Shown: positions 12,895 through 23,135 of the stretch, one piece after another | Layout: each line of letters starts with the position of its first letter | Numbering within the stretch: position 1 is the first letter of the stretch | Assembly: GCA_003586115.2 (NCBI GenBank) | Contig: QVOM02000025.1 | Coordinates: forward strand, 88,471,152 to 88,535,151 | Length of the DNA stretch: 64,000 nt | Origin: Salvator merianae | Taxonomy: Eukaryota > Chordata > Lepidosauria > Squamata > Teiidae | Direction of reading: 5' to 3' | The notes under the pieces: model-generated | What the model was told of the DNA's origin: nothing | The model's database searches: none | The model's input: only the letters and a program-made list of their open reading frames with translations | Position numbers and translations under genes: made by a program

Positions 12895-13105
12895 TAGCAA
12901 CAGCTCATGACTTTAAGGGCAGGTGTTCATGCCCCGCGCCCCGTGTGCCATGGCTGTTTACGGGGCCTCCGGGCCTCCGTACTAACGCAGCAGGTTGCCT
13001 AGCGACCTGCTGTGTCAGTACGGAGGCCTGGAGGCCCTGCGAACAGCCATGGCACACAAGGTGCGGGGCATGAACACCAGCCCTTAAAGTCACGGGTCGC
13101 CACTG
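12895..13105. mobile_element. hAT-type palindromic MITE (copy 2)
   Basis: The two halves are reverse complements over about 100 bp per arm. The outer part reads CTTTAAGGGCAGGTGTTCATG; the inner part reads 'ggcctccgggcctccgtact' and meets at 'ttgcctagcgacctgctg'. The right terminus CCAGTGGCGACCCGTG is well kept, while the left terminus has decayed by C-to-T and G-to-A changes. Flanks GTTACAAT and GTTAGGAC match at only 5 of 8 positions, so the target duplication is uncertain here. No reading frame. Confidence 0.85.
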
Positions 13106-13467
13106 GTTAGGACTGACAAAGGGAAGTATTATTTCACCCAAAGGGTCATTGGCCTGTGGAATTTATTACTGGAAGAGGCGGTGACAGCAATCAGCCTGGA
13201 TAGCTTTAAGACTGCTTGGACAGATTCATGAAGGTCAGGTGTATCAATGGCTATTAGAATGAATGCCTAGGTACTGCCTCCAGGTTGGAAAGACAGGCAG
13301 GATGCCTGTAAAACCCATTTGCAGGGAGTCAGGAGCAGGTGAAGGTTTTGCCTTTTATTCTGCTTGAGAATGTCCAGAAGTGAATAGCGGGCCTCTGTGT
13401 GAGACAGAATGCTGGACTAGATGGGCCGTGGCCTGATCCAGCAAGGGTCCTCTTCTGTTCTTATGTA
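13106..13467 (+). mobile_element. CR1-like LINE (family C), C-terminal coding remnant and 3' end
   Basis: Conceptual translation of the first part gives VIGLWNLLLEEAVTAISLD, the usual end of a CR1-group ORF2 (W-N-x-L-P-E-E-V). It is followed by the family 3' end 'gactagatgggccgtggcct' and CTTCTGTTCTTATG. The element is 5'-truncated exactly where the MITE at 12895-13105 ends. It carries stops, so it is a dead copy. Confidence 0.7.
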
Positions 13468-13485
13468 GGCATCACAGAACTACTT

Positions 13486-13583
13486 GGTGGCAGGCTGGCC
13501 ACAGAAATTGCCAAACCAATTAACCTAGCCATAGAAAATGCTGGGAAAAAAACCCAGGTGTATCTGAGGCTTTTGGCAACCTT
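13486..13583 (+). repeat. Short interspersed repeat shared with 53729-53825
   Basis: The blocks 'attaacctagccatagaa', 'aaaacccaggtgtatctga' and 'ttttggcaaccttgg' recur in the same order and orientation at 53729-53825. The family is unidentified and boundaries are estimated from the shared text. Confidence 0.55.
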
Positions 13584-15744
13584 GGTGTCGGTGGCCACTG
13601 AAGGAAAATATTCAACTACCGGCTGCAGGGGAACTGCAGACTTAGCAGTTTAACTGTAATTTTATTTAAGGAACACTGAAAACGCTGTTTTCCATCTCCC
13701 TGACATGCAGCCAAGGCCAGTAGCTGATCGTGTGCCAACTCCCAAGCACGCTGGATCAGGCACAAGCAAGTTTACCATGAGAAAAATCTCTTTTCCACGT
13801 CCCCCCGAGTGGAAACTTGCTGCGTCTGTTAAGTTGCTCACAAGCAGCATTCAACAACCCAGGAAATCCATTTCCTGCAGGAAGGCAATTTCTCCCTCTT
13901 GCATCATTTGAATTCAAAAGTTCTGTTAAGTTAAACAAGAGATGGCGGGGGATGGAGCAGCATACGAAGCAGCGAGGAGGGGAAGGTGGTGGCATTTTAA
14001 GGGGACGGATAGCAGCTGTAGGTAAATACGGTAAGGCGCTGAGCGCTCAGAGATGGTTTTCCAGAACGACAACCCTAAAGCAGCTCTGAGCAACTCATTT
14101 TGCAAAGTCATTCACTCCTGAAATCGATCAAGTTTCACTAACAGCTCTTTTTTTATACATGCTACAGAGGTCAGCGCGCACCGTGCCTGCTTAGAACCAA
14201 ATCCCACTACACTTAGTGGTGCTTACTCACAGGAAAGGGAAGTCAGGGCGGCAGTCTAAGCCAGTAGAACTGGTGGCAACCCATTTTATGCCCCCTGGTT
14301 TTGCATTTTTAAACCCTGGACACAGAACTAGTAAAAAAAAAAGATTTTGTACTCCAAACAAGTTACATTGTAGATGCATTTTTTTGTATGCTGTTCGGAG
14401 GAAGAAAAAAAAGATCATGTAATGGGGCTCTGCACTTTTAGGATCCCTGGAAAACTCAAGCCAAAAGATCGTACATGACTTGATTAAGAGATAAAAGTGA
14501 CTGCAATTTTTTTCATCTGCACTGATGTGGTTAAGACAATTGTTTAGTTATGTTTAGAAGCAATCCCTCCTTTGTACGAACAGCTGTAAAATGTATCCTG
14601 GTGGCAGTTTCTTGCTGCCAGACTCACACCCTACTCCCCACACTTGTGACTAATTTAATTTGCCAGTGCACAGGGCAAAGGAGTTTAACCTTCATGTAGC
14701 CAGCCATGTAAATATACTGCAGACAGACATACCAGATACTCTTTGTGCAGTCCCGGAGGGCTCACTAGACATGCGCGCGCACGCATCTGCCCATCCCACA
14801 CACACGCTTCAGCTATTAGCATCTCATCTCTGCTCTGTGCTACGAATGCAGAAGGCACAATACAACCCAAAGCCAGACACTCAACGGTGCTGGAACATCT
14901 TCCTGCATGTTACACAGCTGCAGACATCCTGTTGACTTTTATCGGTTTCCCTTTTATTCTTTACAAAAGGCTGGATTGCACTGACCTGACAATACAGGGC
15001 CTCAAACATCTCCTGGCAGGCATATAAAGCAACCTCACACCCAGTAATCCACAATATTATCTCCCAGCTCACGGCTCACTAAGCATTCCAGCAACGGAGA
15101 AAATATACCTCAACCCACACAAAGGATCCGTGCTAACAATGTACCTGCGCGGCAGCATTTAACACAGTGACCTATTTAAGCTCCCTGCTCCAAAATTTCT
15201 GAAGGCACTAACAAAAGGATAGCTGGCAGTTCTGTGGTGCAGACATCACATTTCGAGGCGCTTGGGAGACAATAGATTTGTGGTCCTATTTCCAGCTTTT
15301 CGCCCCCGCTCTAGCCTTTAGCTCTGTGATCCTGCTTCTAAATCACCCCTCCAAGGCACTCAGTTCCACAATCCTTTTGCATCCTGAAAAGCACGCATCC
15401 ACATGTGCCCGATTCCAGGGTAACTGCCCAGGTCCCCTTATCAGACACTGACACTCTAATGCTTATTCTGCTTCAGGTCCTTCTGACCTCTCAGTATGCC
15501 ACACACAACTAAATCTTTTCATCCCCAAACTGCCTATAGGCCCTTAACTATTCACCCCATACAGGCACTGGACCCTGGGTCCACCTGGACACCCGAGAAG
15601 GTGCGAAAGCATCTGCCCCAAAGTCCTGCCCTGGCCTACCAAGCCCTTTTCCAACACCAGGCAAACTGCCCCATTTCCATCCTCCCAAAATTCTCTGCCA
15701 TAAGGCAACACCCCCCCCCCCCATGTCTTCCCCACATCATGCTT
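13584..15744. other. Single-copy sequence upstream of the CpG island
   Basis: No repeat of known type and no convincing exon. Short frames on both strands overlap one another and have no splice context. A poly-C run lies at 15711-15722. Confidence 0.4.
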
Positions 15745-15895
15745 AGGGTCTGAGAGATGCACGGGTGCAAATCCCTGGTTTGGTCATGGAAACTCAGTTC
15801 CTGGCTCTCGGTTCAGCCTACCTCACAGGGCTGTTGTGAGGCCAGAACGGAGGGAAGGAGAATAAGGTTCACCAAAGCGGGCTCTGAGGAAAGCA
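15745..15895 (+). mobile_element. MIR-like SINE fragment
   Basis: The stretch 'cctacctcacagggctgttg' followed by 'tgaggccagaacggagggaa' is the core of MIR-like reptile SINEs. It is preceded by 'ggtgcaaatccctgg', a B-box-like piece. The orientation is opposite to the copy at 22255-22470. Confidence 0.65.
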
Positions 15896-16444
15896 AAGCA
15901 AGTGACAAGCGCTAATGTTCTAAACATGCCACTCTGTGCCCCCCCCAGGCCTCAGGACACTCCATCCATGCCCAGCCCTCCCATTAAACCTCTTGCACCC
16001 AGGGATCCAGTGATGACCCCGAGGCCCCCCAGCAGCTCCCCCACAACAAGATTTCCCTTTCCCTGCGCTTCATTTCCCTCCCTTCCCCTTGCCCCCTCCC
16101 CTCTGCTAGAACTTCCCCTCCCCTTGCCCCCTTCTTGTCCTCCCCTAGGAATTTCCCCACATCTAGCCCCGCCCCTCTCCCCGAAGACTTCCCCTCCCCG
16201 CCCTTGCCCCCCTAGGACTTTCCCATCCCTTGCCCCGCCCCTCTCCTCCCCTAGGACTGCCCCTCCCGATTCCCCTACTAGTCCCCCAGCCAGCCCACAT
16301 AGGGGTCCCCCAGGAAACGCCCCGCGCCCCCCTCAAGTTAACCCTTTCGTTCCAAAGACCCCGCCCCGCCCCGCCCCTCCCGTGCCCAGCTGCCTCCCCC
16401 ATCACCCCCCACCAGAAAGCCGGGCAGCGCAGCCCCCCGCTCAC

Positions 16445-16536
16445 CTCACGCTGGGCTGGGCACCGCCCCGGGCCTTGGCGCGCCCCCTGCGGGCCGGGGG
16501 CAGGAGCAGCGGGTTGCGTGAAGCGAGCAGCGCCAT
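16445..16536 (-). CDS. Probable first coding exon of an unidentified gene
   Basis: On the minus strand, an ATG at 16536 lies in a good context (AGGATGG: A at -3, G at +4). It opens a frame of 30 codons plus two bases, ending GTGAG before GTGAGC, a consensus splice donor. The peptide begins MALLASRNPLLLPPARR and is rich in Arg, Ala and Gly with no acidic residues in this part, as in a mitochondrial presequence or a disordered N-terminus. An upstream in-frame extension to 16923 exists but is low-complexity and probably 5' untranslated. No further exon was found toward position 1, so an intron of at least 16 kb is implied. I do not recognise the gene. Confidence 0.5.
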
Positions 16537-16877
16537 CCTCCCCTGCAGCTGGCTTGGCCCGGCCTCGCCCTGCCCGCCACCGGTGCCGCCGCCGCCGCCG
16601 CGCTGCCTCCTCTTCTCCCCGTTGCCTGCCTGTCCTGCTGCAGCGCCGAGCGGAACGACGGGTCGGAGCGCCGCCGAGGCCGGGAGGGGTGGGCCGCACC
16701 ACCCGGGCAGCAGCTGGCGGGGGGAGTCCCCTGAGGATGCCCTTTCTGAGGCGGCGGGGAGCAGTTCCGCCTCCCGGCCCCGGCTCTTTCCCTCCCCTTT
16801 CCCGGTCAGTGGGAATGGTACATTCCAATAGGACCAGCTGTTCCGAGGAGGGCGAAGGAGGCGGTGGGAAGGCCGAT

Positions 16878-17013
16878 AGCAACGGCTGCCGAGCAACGCC
16901 CGCGCTGCCCCGCCCCCTGGCAACCGTCAGCTGCTCCCTATCAAAGGGAGCGCTGATGGAGGCGGAAGAGGCCCGGCCGTAGCAACGTCACGCCCCTGCC
17001 GGCTCTTGGCAAC
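16878..17013 (+). promoter_or_regulatory. Cluster of five RGCAAC half-sites (RFX X-box-like)
   Basis: AGCAAC occurs at 16878, 16892 and 16981, and GGCAAC at 16919 and 17008, all on the plus strand within 136 bp. RGYAAC is the conserved half of the X-box bound by RFX factors, which control cilia genes and others. No copy has a perfect partner half, so this is suggestive only. A CGTCAC sequence (CRE-like) follows the 16981 site. Confidence 0.45.
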
Positions 17014-17077
17014 AGCTGTGCCTTGGTGACAGCCCCGCGGGGCAAAGCGGGCGTCTGATAGGGCCCTTTTAATGAGA

Positions 17078-17246
17078 ACTGCAACTCCCATACTGCTTAG
17101 CAGTAGCGGCTAACGGTTGTTATGTTTACGCCTTATGGAAATTGTAGTCCAAAGGATTAGCTTTGACTATGCCTGTCCTGGCCCCATCTTCAATACTCTC
17201 CTATGACACGATTGGACAAGTTATAATTTTTCGAACTACATCTCCG
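17078..17246. promoter_or_regulatory. Three ACTACAA-type sites (ZNF143/THAP11-like)
   Basis: Sequence 'aactgcaactcccatactgc' at 17078 on the plus strand is close to the ACTACAACTCCCAGCATGC promoter motif. 'GGACTACAATTTCC' lies on the minus strand at 17137-17150, and 'gaactacatctccg' on the plus strand at 17233-17246. All three are within 200 bp of the CpG island edge. Similar text also occurs inside reptile repeats (5662-5775), so a repeat origin cannot be excluded. Confidence 0.4.
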
Positions 17247-17260
17247 CCCAGATCCTGCTG

Positions 17261-18109
17261 CAGCTCTACTCTGTAGCACTCGGAACTGAAAGGAAGAAGT
17301 TGCCTTTCATCTCGCTCGAAATTGCTTGAGTCACTTTAAGTGCTCACCAACCTCCACTGAATCACCAGCCTTGTATACAATGTTCGAAGAGCATCACTGC
17401 AGTTATCAATTCCTGTTCCCAAGTTCTCCTCAAGGAGCTTCACAAAACAGCACATCTGGATCGGCTGCATGAATAGTCACAATATTAAGATACCAGGAGA
17501 TCAAAATTGTAAAAAAAAATTAGCAATATTATATAAAGATACAATTCAACAAACCAACCAAAAGAGATTGGGGTTCTTGCGTATTTCAGTCCTCACAGTT
17601 ATTGGAATTGTGAAATTTGTGTGTTCAGTTTAGGGATATTATATAACCTCCCTGTAATCATTGCTTCATATTTTAATAACTGGGAAGACTGGAGAATTAT
17701 TTATGCATTCGTTCATTCATTGATTTTGAAACATTCAAAACCACAAGCCATGCTGAGAATCAGGATCAGTGCACAAACGGTGGATGCACAAAACAAGAAG
17801 GGTAGGGAGCAGGTGGGTTTTAAGCAAGGATCAAAGAATCTGACCAAAGCATGAGGTGTGATCAGGAATGAGTAGATGTGGAAGGTACTTAGCTGGAAGT
17901 TCAGAAAAGCCGACTGATTATGACAGTTTGGCCAAAGAGTGGAATGCTTCTGGTCTGTGGTGAAAATTGTACGTGATGCCAAAGCCCTGTATCTTTGACT
18001 GCTGAAACATTAGAAAGTTGTTTGTGGCAGTATCCCAAACTCATGGCAACTAGTGCGGGCAAGAGAGCTCTGAAGTCCTCTTCCATTTCTGTGCAATCTC
18101 TGCCTTAGC
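17261..18109. other. Single-copy sequence
   Basis: AT-rich with no gene or repeat recognised. Short open frames occur on both strands around 17620-17980, without splice signals. Confidence 0.4.
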
Positions 18110-18480
18110 AGCAGTTAACAAGATTTTGATCAAGTCCCTAGGCTTCAAAGACTTGTGGGTGCTCTTAAAACTAATAATAAGACCAAACACTGTGCTAATA
18201 TTAGGTGTACTTGTAGTATTTTAAACAGCGTTTCTTGAACCTGGATCCACAACTTCGCAACCTGGGGACACTCCCACCATAAATGCAGGTAGATGCCAAG
18301 CCTTGAAGAGCCCTCACAGCATTTAGGGGGAATGGTTTGGACCTTATGATGAAGAAGAATAGGGGTGTGGTACCCACTATATGCCACTTTTAACGACAAC
18401 TCTCTGTCCCACTGAGATTGGAGTGAGATGAAAAAGGAGAGCAAGATCATCCGAGGCCATTACTGGAGAAACGTTATGTG
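18110..18480 (-). pseudogene. L1 LINE ORF2 C-terminal fragment
   Basis: The minus-strand translation includes YHTPILLHHKVQTIPPKCCEG and, further on, YLHLWWECPQVAKLWIQVQE. This matches the Cys-containing region near the end of L1 ORF2 (T-P-x-x-L-H-K-x, P-K-C-W-R-G, H-x-W-W-x-C-P-x-V-x-x-F-W). The usual C-W-R-G is here C-C-E-G. There is no ORF1, endonuclease or catalytic domain. It is a truncated, inactive fragment in the opposite orientation to the L1 piece at 18741. Confidence 0.7.
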
Positions 18481-18740
18481 CTCTTAAGTACTCTGTTATC
18501 CTTTAAATATTCAGCCAGGTATTGTTGGGCTTTGCCCTTTGACCATGCTCTGCTACCCAAATTCATAAAAAGCCCTTCCTGATCCTTTCTAGCCTGTTGA
18601 AAAGGCTTTCCCCTCCTTCACACTACTATGACAGGTAAATAAACATATTTTGAGAGGTAAATGGAGAGCTACAGAGGCATCGTTCTACCCCCCCCCCATC
18701 TCCTCCTCCTTCTGTTCCACTAAGAACAAATCCTCCTTGT

Positions 18741-19285
18741 TTGCAAATTTTTGAATTCACGTGGGTCTGGAGGAGCTGCTATTGCTGTAACAAGAAGTTC
18801 AGCACTTATCTGTCTTATACAGCAGAACTGCAAATAACAGAAATGCCATCAAATGGAAATATAATTCCTGAGAATGTTAATGTTTTAATGCAAAATATGG
18901 TAACTGCAGCTAGAATTGTTTATGCACAAAAATGGAAAGGGGGTAAAATACCCACGGTAGATGATTGGATGGTTAAAATGATGGACCTTGCTGAGATGGA
19001 TAAAATGACCAATTTGCTGAGAAACAAGACAGTTGATAAGTTTTATAAAAACTGGAAACACTTTATTGACTTTCTGCAAGAATTAGAAAAAGAACTTGCT
19101 ATTGCTGAAATTGAAGAGTGAAGAGGAAAGAAGAAGGATTGGTAGAAGAAAAGAACTGAGCAATCAGGAGGGGCAAGAAGCAAGAAACCTAGAAGAAACT
19201 TCTGAAGGAGGAGGAAGGCAACTTGTAAATAATGTTAATCTGTGAATTTTTCCTCTGGGTCAAATGTATGTTTCATATATTTGAA
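18741..19285 (+). pseudogene. L1 LINE ORF2 C-terminus and 3' UTR, 5'-truncated
   Basis: The frame ends at a TGA at 19119-19121. Its last part reads TVDDWMVKMMDLAEMDKMT, then FYKNWKHFIDFLQELEKEL: the conserved L1 tail (W-x-x-K-x-x-x-x-A-E-x-x-K-L, then W-x-x-F-x-x-F-L). An A/G-rich 3' UTR follows. A second, very similar copy at 47739-48139 ends 'gaggggcaagaa...'-type blocks in the same order. Upstream ORF2 is missing, so it cannot move by itself. Confidence 0.75.
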
Positions 19286-19439
19286 ATAATTTTCTTTTTC
19301 AAAAAGAGGAAATATTATTCCTCATAATCTTGCACACCTGTATGTTTCAGATGGATCCTCCTGAAAACAGTTTCCATCCACTTCACATCTTCATTGGATG
19401 TAACATCCAACAATCCATAGCCTGAGTGCTACTGCACAG

Positions 19440-19560
19440 ATTTAGGGCCCATCTACACCTAAATTTTAATCCAGCTTCAATTCACCTTTGGCCTGAGGGA
19501 ACACATCAGCAAAGGGACGAGCTGTTCTCTTTCAACACTAACTCAGAAAATCTATCTTAT
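19440..19560. mobile_element. MITE family P1, left-half fragment
   Basis: The text 'gggcccatctacacctaaat', then 'aatccagcttcaattcacc' and 'aacacatcagcaaaggga', follows the left arm of the 63148-63349 element. The right arm is missing. Confidence 0.65.
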
Positions 19561-19652
19561 CCTTCATCATCCTTCCTCACTCCCATCTACATCCACAGAA
19601 AGGTTTTCCACTTTTTCTTTCTGCAGGGAGAGTAGTGTCTGGAAGAAACAGA

Positions 19653-20764
19653 GGGGCTTTTCACACTTTTCACCTCTGACTATTCAAATCCGAACATTCC
19701 AAGGTGGGGCAGTCCCCATAGTGTCGTGGTTATCCACATTGTGAGGGCTGAAACAGCCTGGAAATGGGCTTCCAGCACTCACCGTGAAAACATCTGGCCT
19801 TCTGGTAAGGTACATTTGCGCCTACCTGGTAGTGAAGCATCCAGGCTGGTGCAATGCAGTGATTACACATGCACAGTCGGTCAATGGGGCTGGATCGGGG
19901 CTGTGCCCGATCCTTGTCATGACAGCAGCCAGGCAGCAGCCGGCCGCTGCCATGGTGAGTGGGAGGCACACACAGGTGTGATCAGGTGGTTGGGCATCAC
20001 ACGGCCCCGATCATGCAGGTCCAATTGCACAGGCCCGATCAGCCGATCGCCCAGGCGCGATCAGCTGATCATGCCTGCATGCGCCTGCACCCTGCACAGG
20101 CCTGCTGGTTGCCATGGCAGCGGCCAGACTCTTCCCGGCTGCTACCATGGTGAGGATCGAGCACAGTGTACCAGCATTCACACCATGAATGCTGGTAGCT
20201 GGCTTCTGGTGCAGTTTCTGGCCCCACAGCACGGACAGTGTCCCCGCTGCATTGTAAATTACCACGATAGAACAGACTAATTAGTCTGTTCTATTGTGGT
20301 AAGTGCAAAAACATCCAGATGTTTCAAGGTGATTTCTCATACAAGTGCTGTCCTTGCTTAATTTTGTAGAAATGACAATGGGTCTCTTTGCACTTACCTT
20401 CTAGGGAGTGTCTGCACGCTCACTAGAAAAGTGCATCCACGTTTTGCAGAGGCCCTAGTGATGGAGAGAAATTACATCCACCCCTGATTGCTACTAAATT
20501 GTGCACCACAGTTGTACCGTGAGCACCTGGATTGCTCCTGGTGGACAGCATTCACCACGTCCCCAGTTGCCATGGCAGCGGCCAGACTTTTCCACAGCCA
20601 CTGTCATGGCGGGGTGGTCAGCTCTCTGTGAGTGCTTGAAGCTTGAAGCTTGATCCCAGGTTGTTCCAGCCCTTGCAGTATGAATAGCCACTGCTCCTCA
20701 GGGACTGTTCCGGCTTGTAAAGTTCGGATTTGAACATTCCAAGGTGGAAAGTGCGAAAAGGCCC
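19653..20764. mobile_element. 1.1-kb non-autonomous DNA element with about 48-bp terminal inverted repeats
   Basis: The left end starts GGGGCTTTTCACACTTTTC and continues to 'attcaaatccgaacattcc'. The reverse complement of the right end starts GGGCCTTTTCGCACTTTCC and continues to 'gttcaaatccgaactttac'. The two align over about 48 bp. The start resembles the other GGCC(T/A)TTTC elements in this window. Inside lie a 44-bp near-perfect palindrome (20259-20302) and two similar blocks, 'gttgccatggcagcggccag' at about 20109 and 20567. The open frames across it show no DDE transposase motif I can recognise. No target duplication is clear. Confidence 0.75.
20259..20302. repeat. 44-bp near-perfect palindrome
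   Basis: Two 22-bp arms meet at 20280/20281 without a spacer. The left arm is TTACCACGATAGAACAGAC plus TAA, and the right arm is its reverse complement except for one base (C to T). It lies inside the 19653-20764 element and could mark the junction of a nested or head-to-head element. Confidence 0.9.
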
Positions 20765-21309
20765 AGTATATTGGAGAGGAGCTGCCTGATGCTTGGGTAT
20801 TAAATTTCAAGCAGCTGGGCCCAAACCAAAAGGTCACCCAGCTGTCGATGTGGCTGGAGAAGAAAGGAAAACCTAATGCTATAAGGACAAAATTGCAGAG
20901 GAACCTGGATGGAGTCAGCAAACATGGGCATCAGAAGACTCTGGGAGACAGAGAAGGACAGATAGGCCTGGTGTGCCGTGGTCCATGGGGTCATGACAAA
21001 TCAGGAACAAATAAATGATTAAAAAAACAGCCAAAATATGTTCCTAAAAATAAAGAAATGAACAGGGTGAAGGTTTATTTCTATTTTCTCTCTAAAAAAG
21101 TTGCTCTGTTCAGATTCCCCATTGTTCAGGAAATAAAAATTAAATTGGCTACAGCAACCAGGTGGAAGCAATCTGTTGTACTGTAAAACTTTTATTTGCC
21201 TTCCTTAACCAGCTAAGCTGGCAGTGAGAGGTACTATCCTTAGGAAAGATACCCGTTCCTAACCTCTGGCCCAGTGCCTGACCTACTAACCACAGAATGA
21301 TATGAGCCT
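20765..21309. other. Single-copy sequence
   Basis: Nothing recognised beyond unassigned AT-rich text. Confidence 0.4.
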
Positions 21310-21666
21310 TTCCTTTGGTTAAACAATTGAAAGGTGCTGAAAGAGAGTTCCTAGAAATTGCCGGGGTACCAGTAGCTCACAAAGGCCTCGGCAATCCTCC
21401 CCACAAACACAGCCAGCTTTTGAATTGCACAAACAATGGGATGAAACTTCAAGGGAGTAGATACAGGCTAGATATTAGAACAATCCTTCTGACAGTAAGG
21501 GCGATCAGTCAATGGAACAGGAGGAGGTGAGCTCTCCTTCGCTGAAGGTTTTCAAGGAGAGGCTGGACGGACATCTGTCTGGGATGGTTTAGTGAATCCT
21601 GCATTGAGCAGAGGTTGGACTCGATGACCTGGAGGTCCCTTCCAACTCTATGATTCTATGATTCTA
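21310..21666 (+). mobile_element. CR1 LINE 3' end with classic ATTCTATG tail
   Basis: A frame includes YRLDIRTILLTVRAISQWN, which corresponds to the F-R-L-D-I-R and V-x-x-W-N-x-L-P blocks at the end of CR1 ORF2. It is followed by 'ggttggactcgatgacctgg', 'aggtcccttccaactctatg' and a short ATTCTATG repeat at 21646-21666, the signature 3' end of CR1. 5'-truncated and inactive. Confidence 0.85.
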
Positions 21667-22044
21667 AACGCCTCCATTTTGCCCAGTAATGATCTTTAGT
21701 CCTCTGATCAACAGATGCCTGATTAGTCATCACAATGAGAAAACTATTTAAAAAAATCTTGTTTTTGAGCCCTAGCCGACCCCTCTGAAAAGGAAAGAAC
21801 CTTTTCATAATGAAATTGTGTTAATTCGCAGCCGGTTCTATTGGGTAGTCTAACATACATTCCTATCAACAAATGTACACCGCCTCCATGCAAAGGAATG
21901 CAACCATACTATTTTCAAATTAGGCTATTTAAATAATCACAGGGTGCAGTTTTGTATTCGGGATCCACCTGCTTTAGTAGAACCTGAGGTGCCAGCAGCA
22001 GGAAAGATGGGCTGTTTTCTTCTGGCAATATCTACCTGTCGGGA
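21667..22044. other. Single-copy sequence
   Basis: No recognised feature. Confidence 0.4.
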
Positions 22045-22155
22045 CATCCACCTTTGGATTAGATAATGTGGAAACAAAATCACTCTTCCCTTTCCGGGTG
22101 GATTCTCTCACTCAGAAGCTGGACTCGAGCTGAATTAAAAATTAGTTGTGAATGC
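22045..22155. mobile_element. MITE family P1, right-half fragment
   Basis: The text 'cacctttggattagataatg', 'ctcactcagaagctggact' and 'gctgaattaaaaattag' follows the right half of the 63148-63349 element. The left half is missing. Confidence 0.6.
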
Positions 22156-22254
22156 AGCCACAGAATAATTTTCTCTACTGTTGGAAAGTTGTACCAAAAA
22201 GATGACAGAAGTCAGCATTCAGAACTCATCACATCAATATCAGTATAAACAAGG

Positions 22255-22470
22255 AAGCAAATTGATCAGTTTATTTTCTAATTTAGGTATTTATACGCCT
22301 TTCCCCCAAAAAGCCCAAGGTGCAAACGTTATTCTTTTCCTCTTATCTTCACAACACCCCTGAGAGGTGGGTTAGACTGAGAGGCTGACCGGCCAAGCGC
22401 CTCCGGTGAGCTTTGAATGATGAGCAGAAATTCAAACTCAGGTTTGAAGCTGGTACTCCAACCACAGTTC
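22255..22470 (-). mobile_element. MIR-like SINE
   Basis: The plus strand reads 'cttatcttcacaacacccct', 'gagaggtgggttagactgag' and 'aaattcaaactcaggtttg'. This is the reverse complement of the MIR-type order (B-box GGTTTGAAT, core, 'cctcacagggttgttgtgag'). The head is eroded. Confidence 0.65.
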
Positions 22471-22629
22471 CATGGTTTTGGCTCCATGTCATAATGTACT
22501 TTTGAAACACTCCCTTTTCTGGAACCTCTCCCTGGTATTTCGTCTAAAGGGACCCATTCCAGATTTTCCCCATCTCTGCAGTTTTCAGCTTTAGCAAGGT
22601 GTCTGCATATCTGAATGAAAATACAAACC

Positions 22630-23135
22630 GTCAGGGGTGAGTAACTACAACACGCCAGGATTCATCTAGGGCTGCATCTGTGGCAACCCCACCATAGCCA
22701 CGCAATATCCTCCCTAAAGCGCATGGTAGCCTATTTTGAGAAAAGCTGACTTTCATGGTGCGTTTTCCTGAAATAGTGGAATCACTTACCGTTTGGACGG
22801 AACTACCATCATTGTTCTCCCCACCGTGCATGCGTGGGATGGAAAAGACAGATGTGCATGTGTGGTGGTTGCAATTGTGCACTTTGGGGTATTCTGATAC
22901 CCAGATGTGTGTGTCCGCCGTGCATGTGTGTGGGCCGACGGCCATGCATGCATGGTGGTCGCAATCACACAGTTCTGGGTATTTCGTGCTGGTGAAATAC
23001 CCGGAAGTGCATATCCCCTAAAAGCACGCAGACAGTACGGTCCCCCATGCTGTCTAGTCAACAGGCGATCATTCTGAAGGGCCTTTTCTCCGGAATGTTG
23101 CCTGTTGGCACTATATTCACCTGGCACCTGGAGAC
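22630..23135 (+). repeat. Interspersed repeat family R1, copy B
   Basis: It starts with 'gggctgcatctgtggcaacc' and contains 'catggtagcctattttgag', 'gaaatacccggaagtgcata' and 'ttttctccggaatgttgcct'. The same blocks occur in the same order at 55845-56350, and inverted at 204-690. The centre has a cluster of GCATGC/GTGCATG motifs. The family is unidentified. Confidence 0.65.

Larger units (their letters stand above)
15940..17050. promoter_or_regulatory. CpG island, probably a divergent promoter
   Basis: GC content rises sharply, with frequent CpG, CCCCGCCC boxes and a (GCC)n-like tract near 16580, against AT-rich flanks. In vertebrates such islands mark promoters. The minus strand carries a good start codon and a donor site (exon entry at 16445-16536). 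The plus-strand side has promoter-type motifs (16878-17013 and 17078-17246). The long open frames on both strands here follow from the GC-rich composition. I infer transcription leftward; rightward transcription is possible but unsupported by an exon. Confidence 0.8.

Noticed and set aside
15902..16982. Long open frames on both strands through the CpG island
   Set aside because: They are Pro/Arg/Gly/Ala-rich, overlap in several frames and follow from high GC content. Only the short ATG-to-donor segment at 16445-16536 has independent support.
19726..20280. 184-codon frame inside the 1.1-kb terminal-repeat element as a transposase
   Set aside because: It is Cys/His/Pro-rich by composition, has no DDE or DDD pattern I can recognise, and ends inside the 44-bp palindrome.
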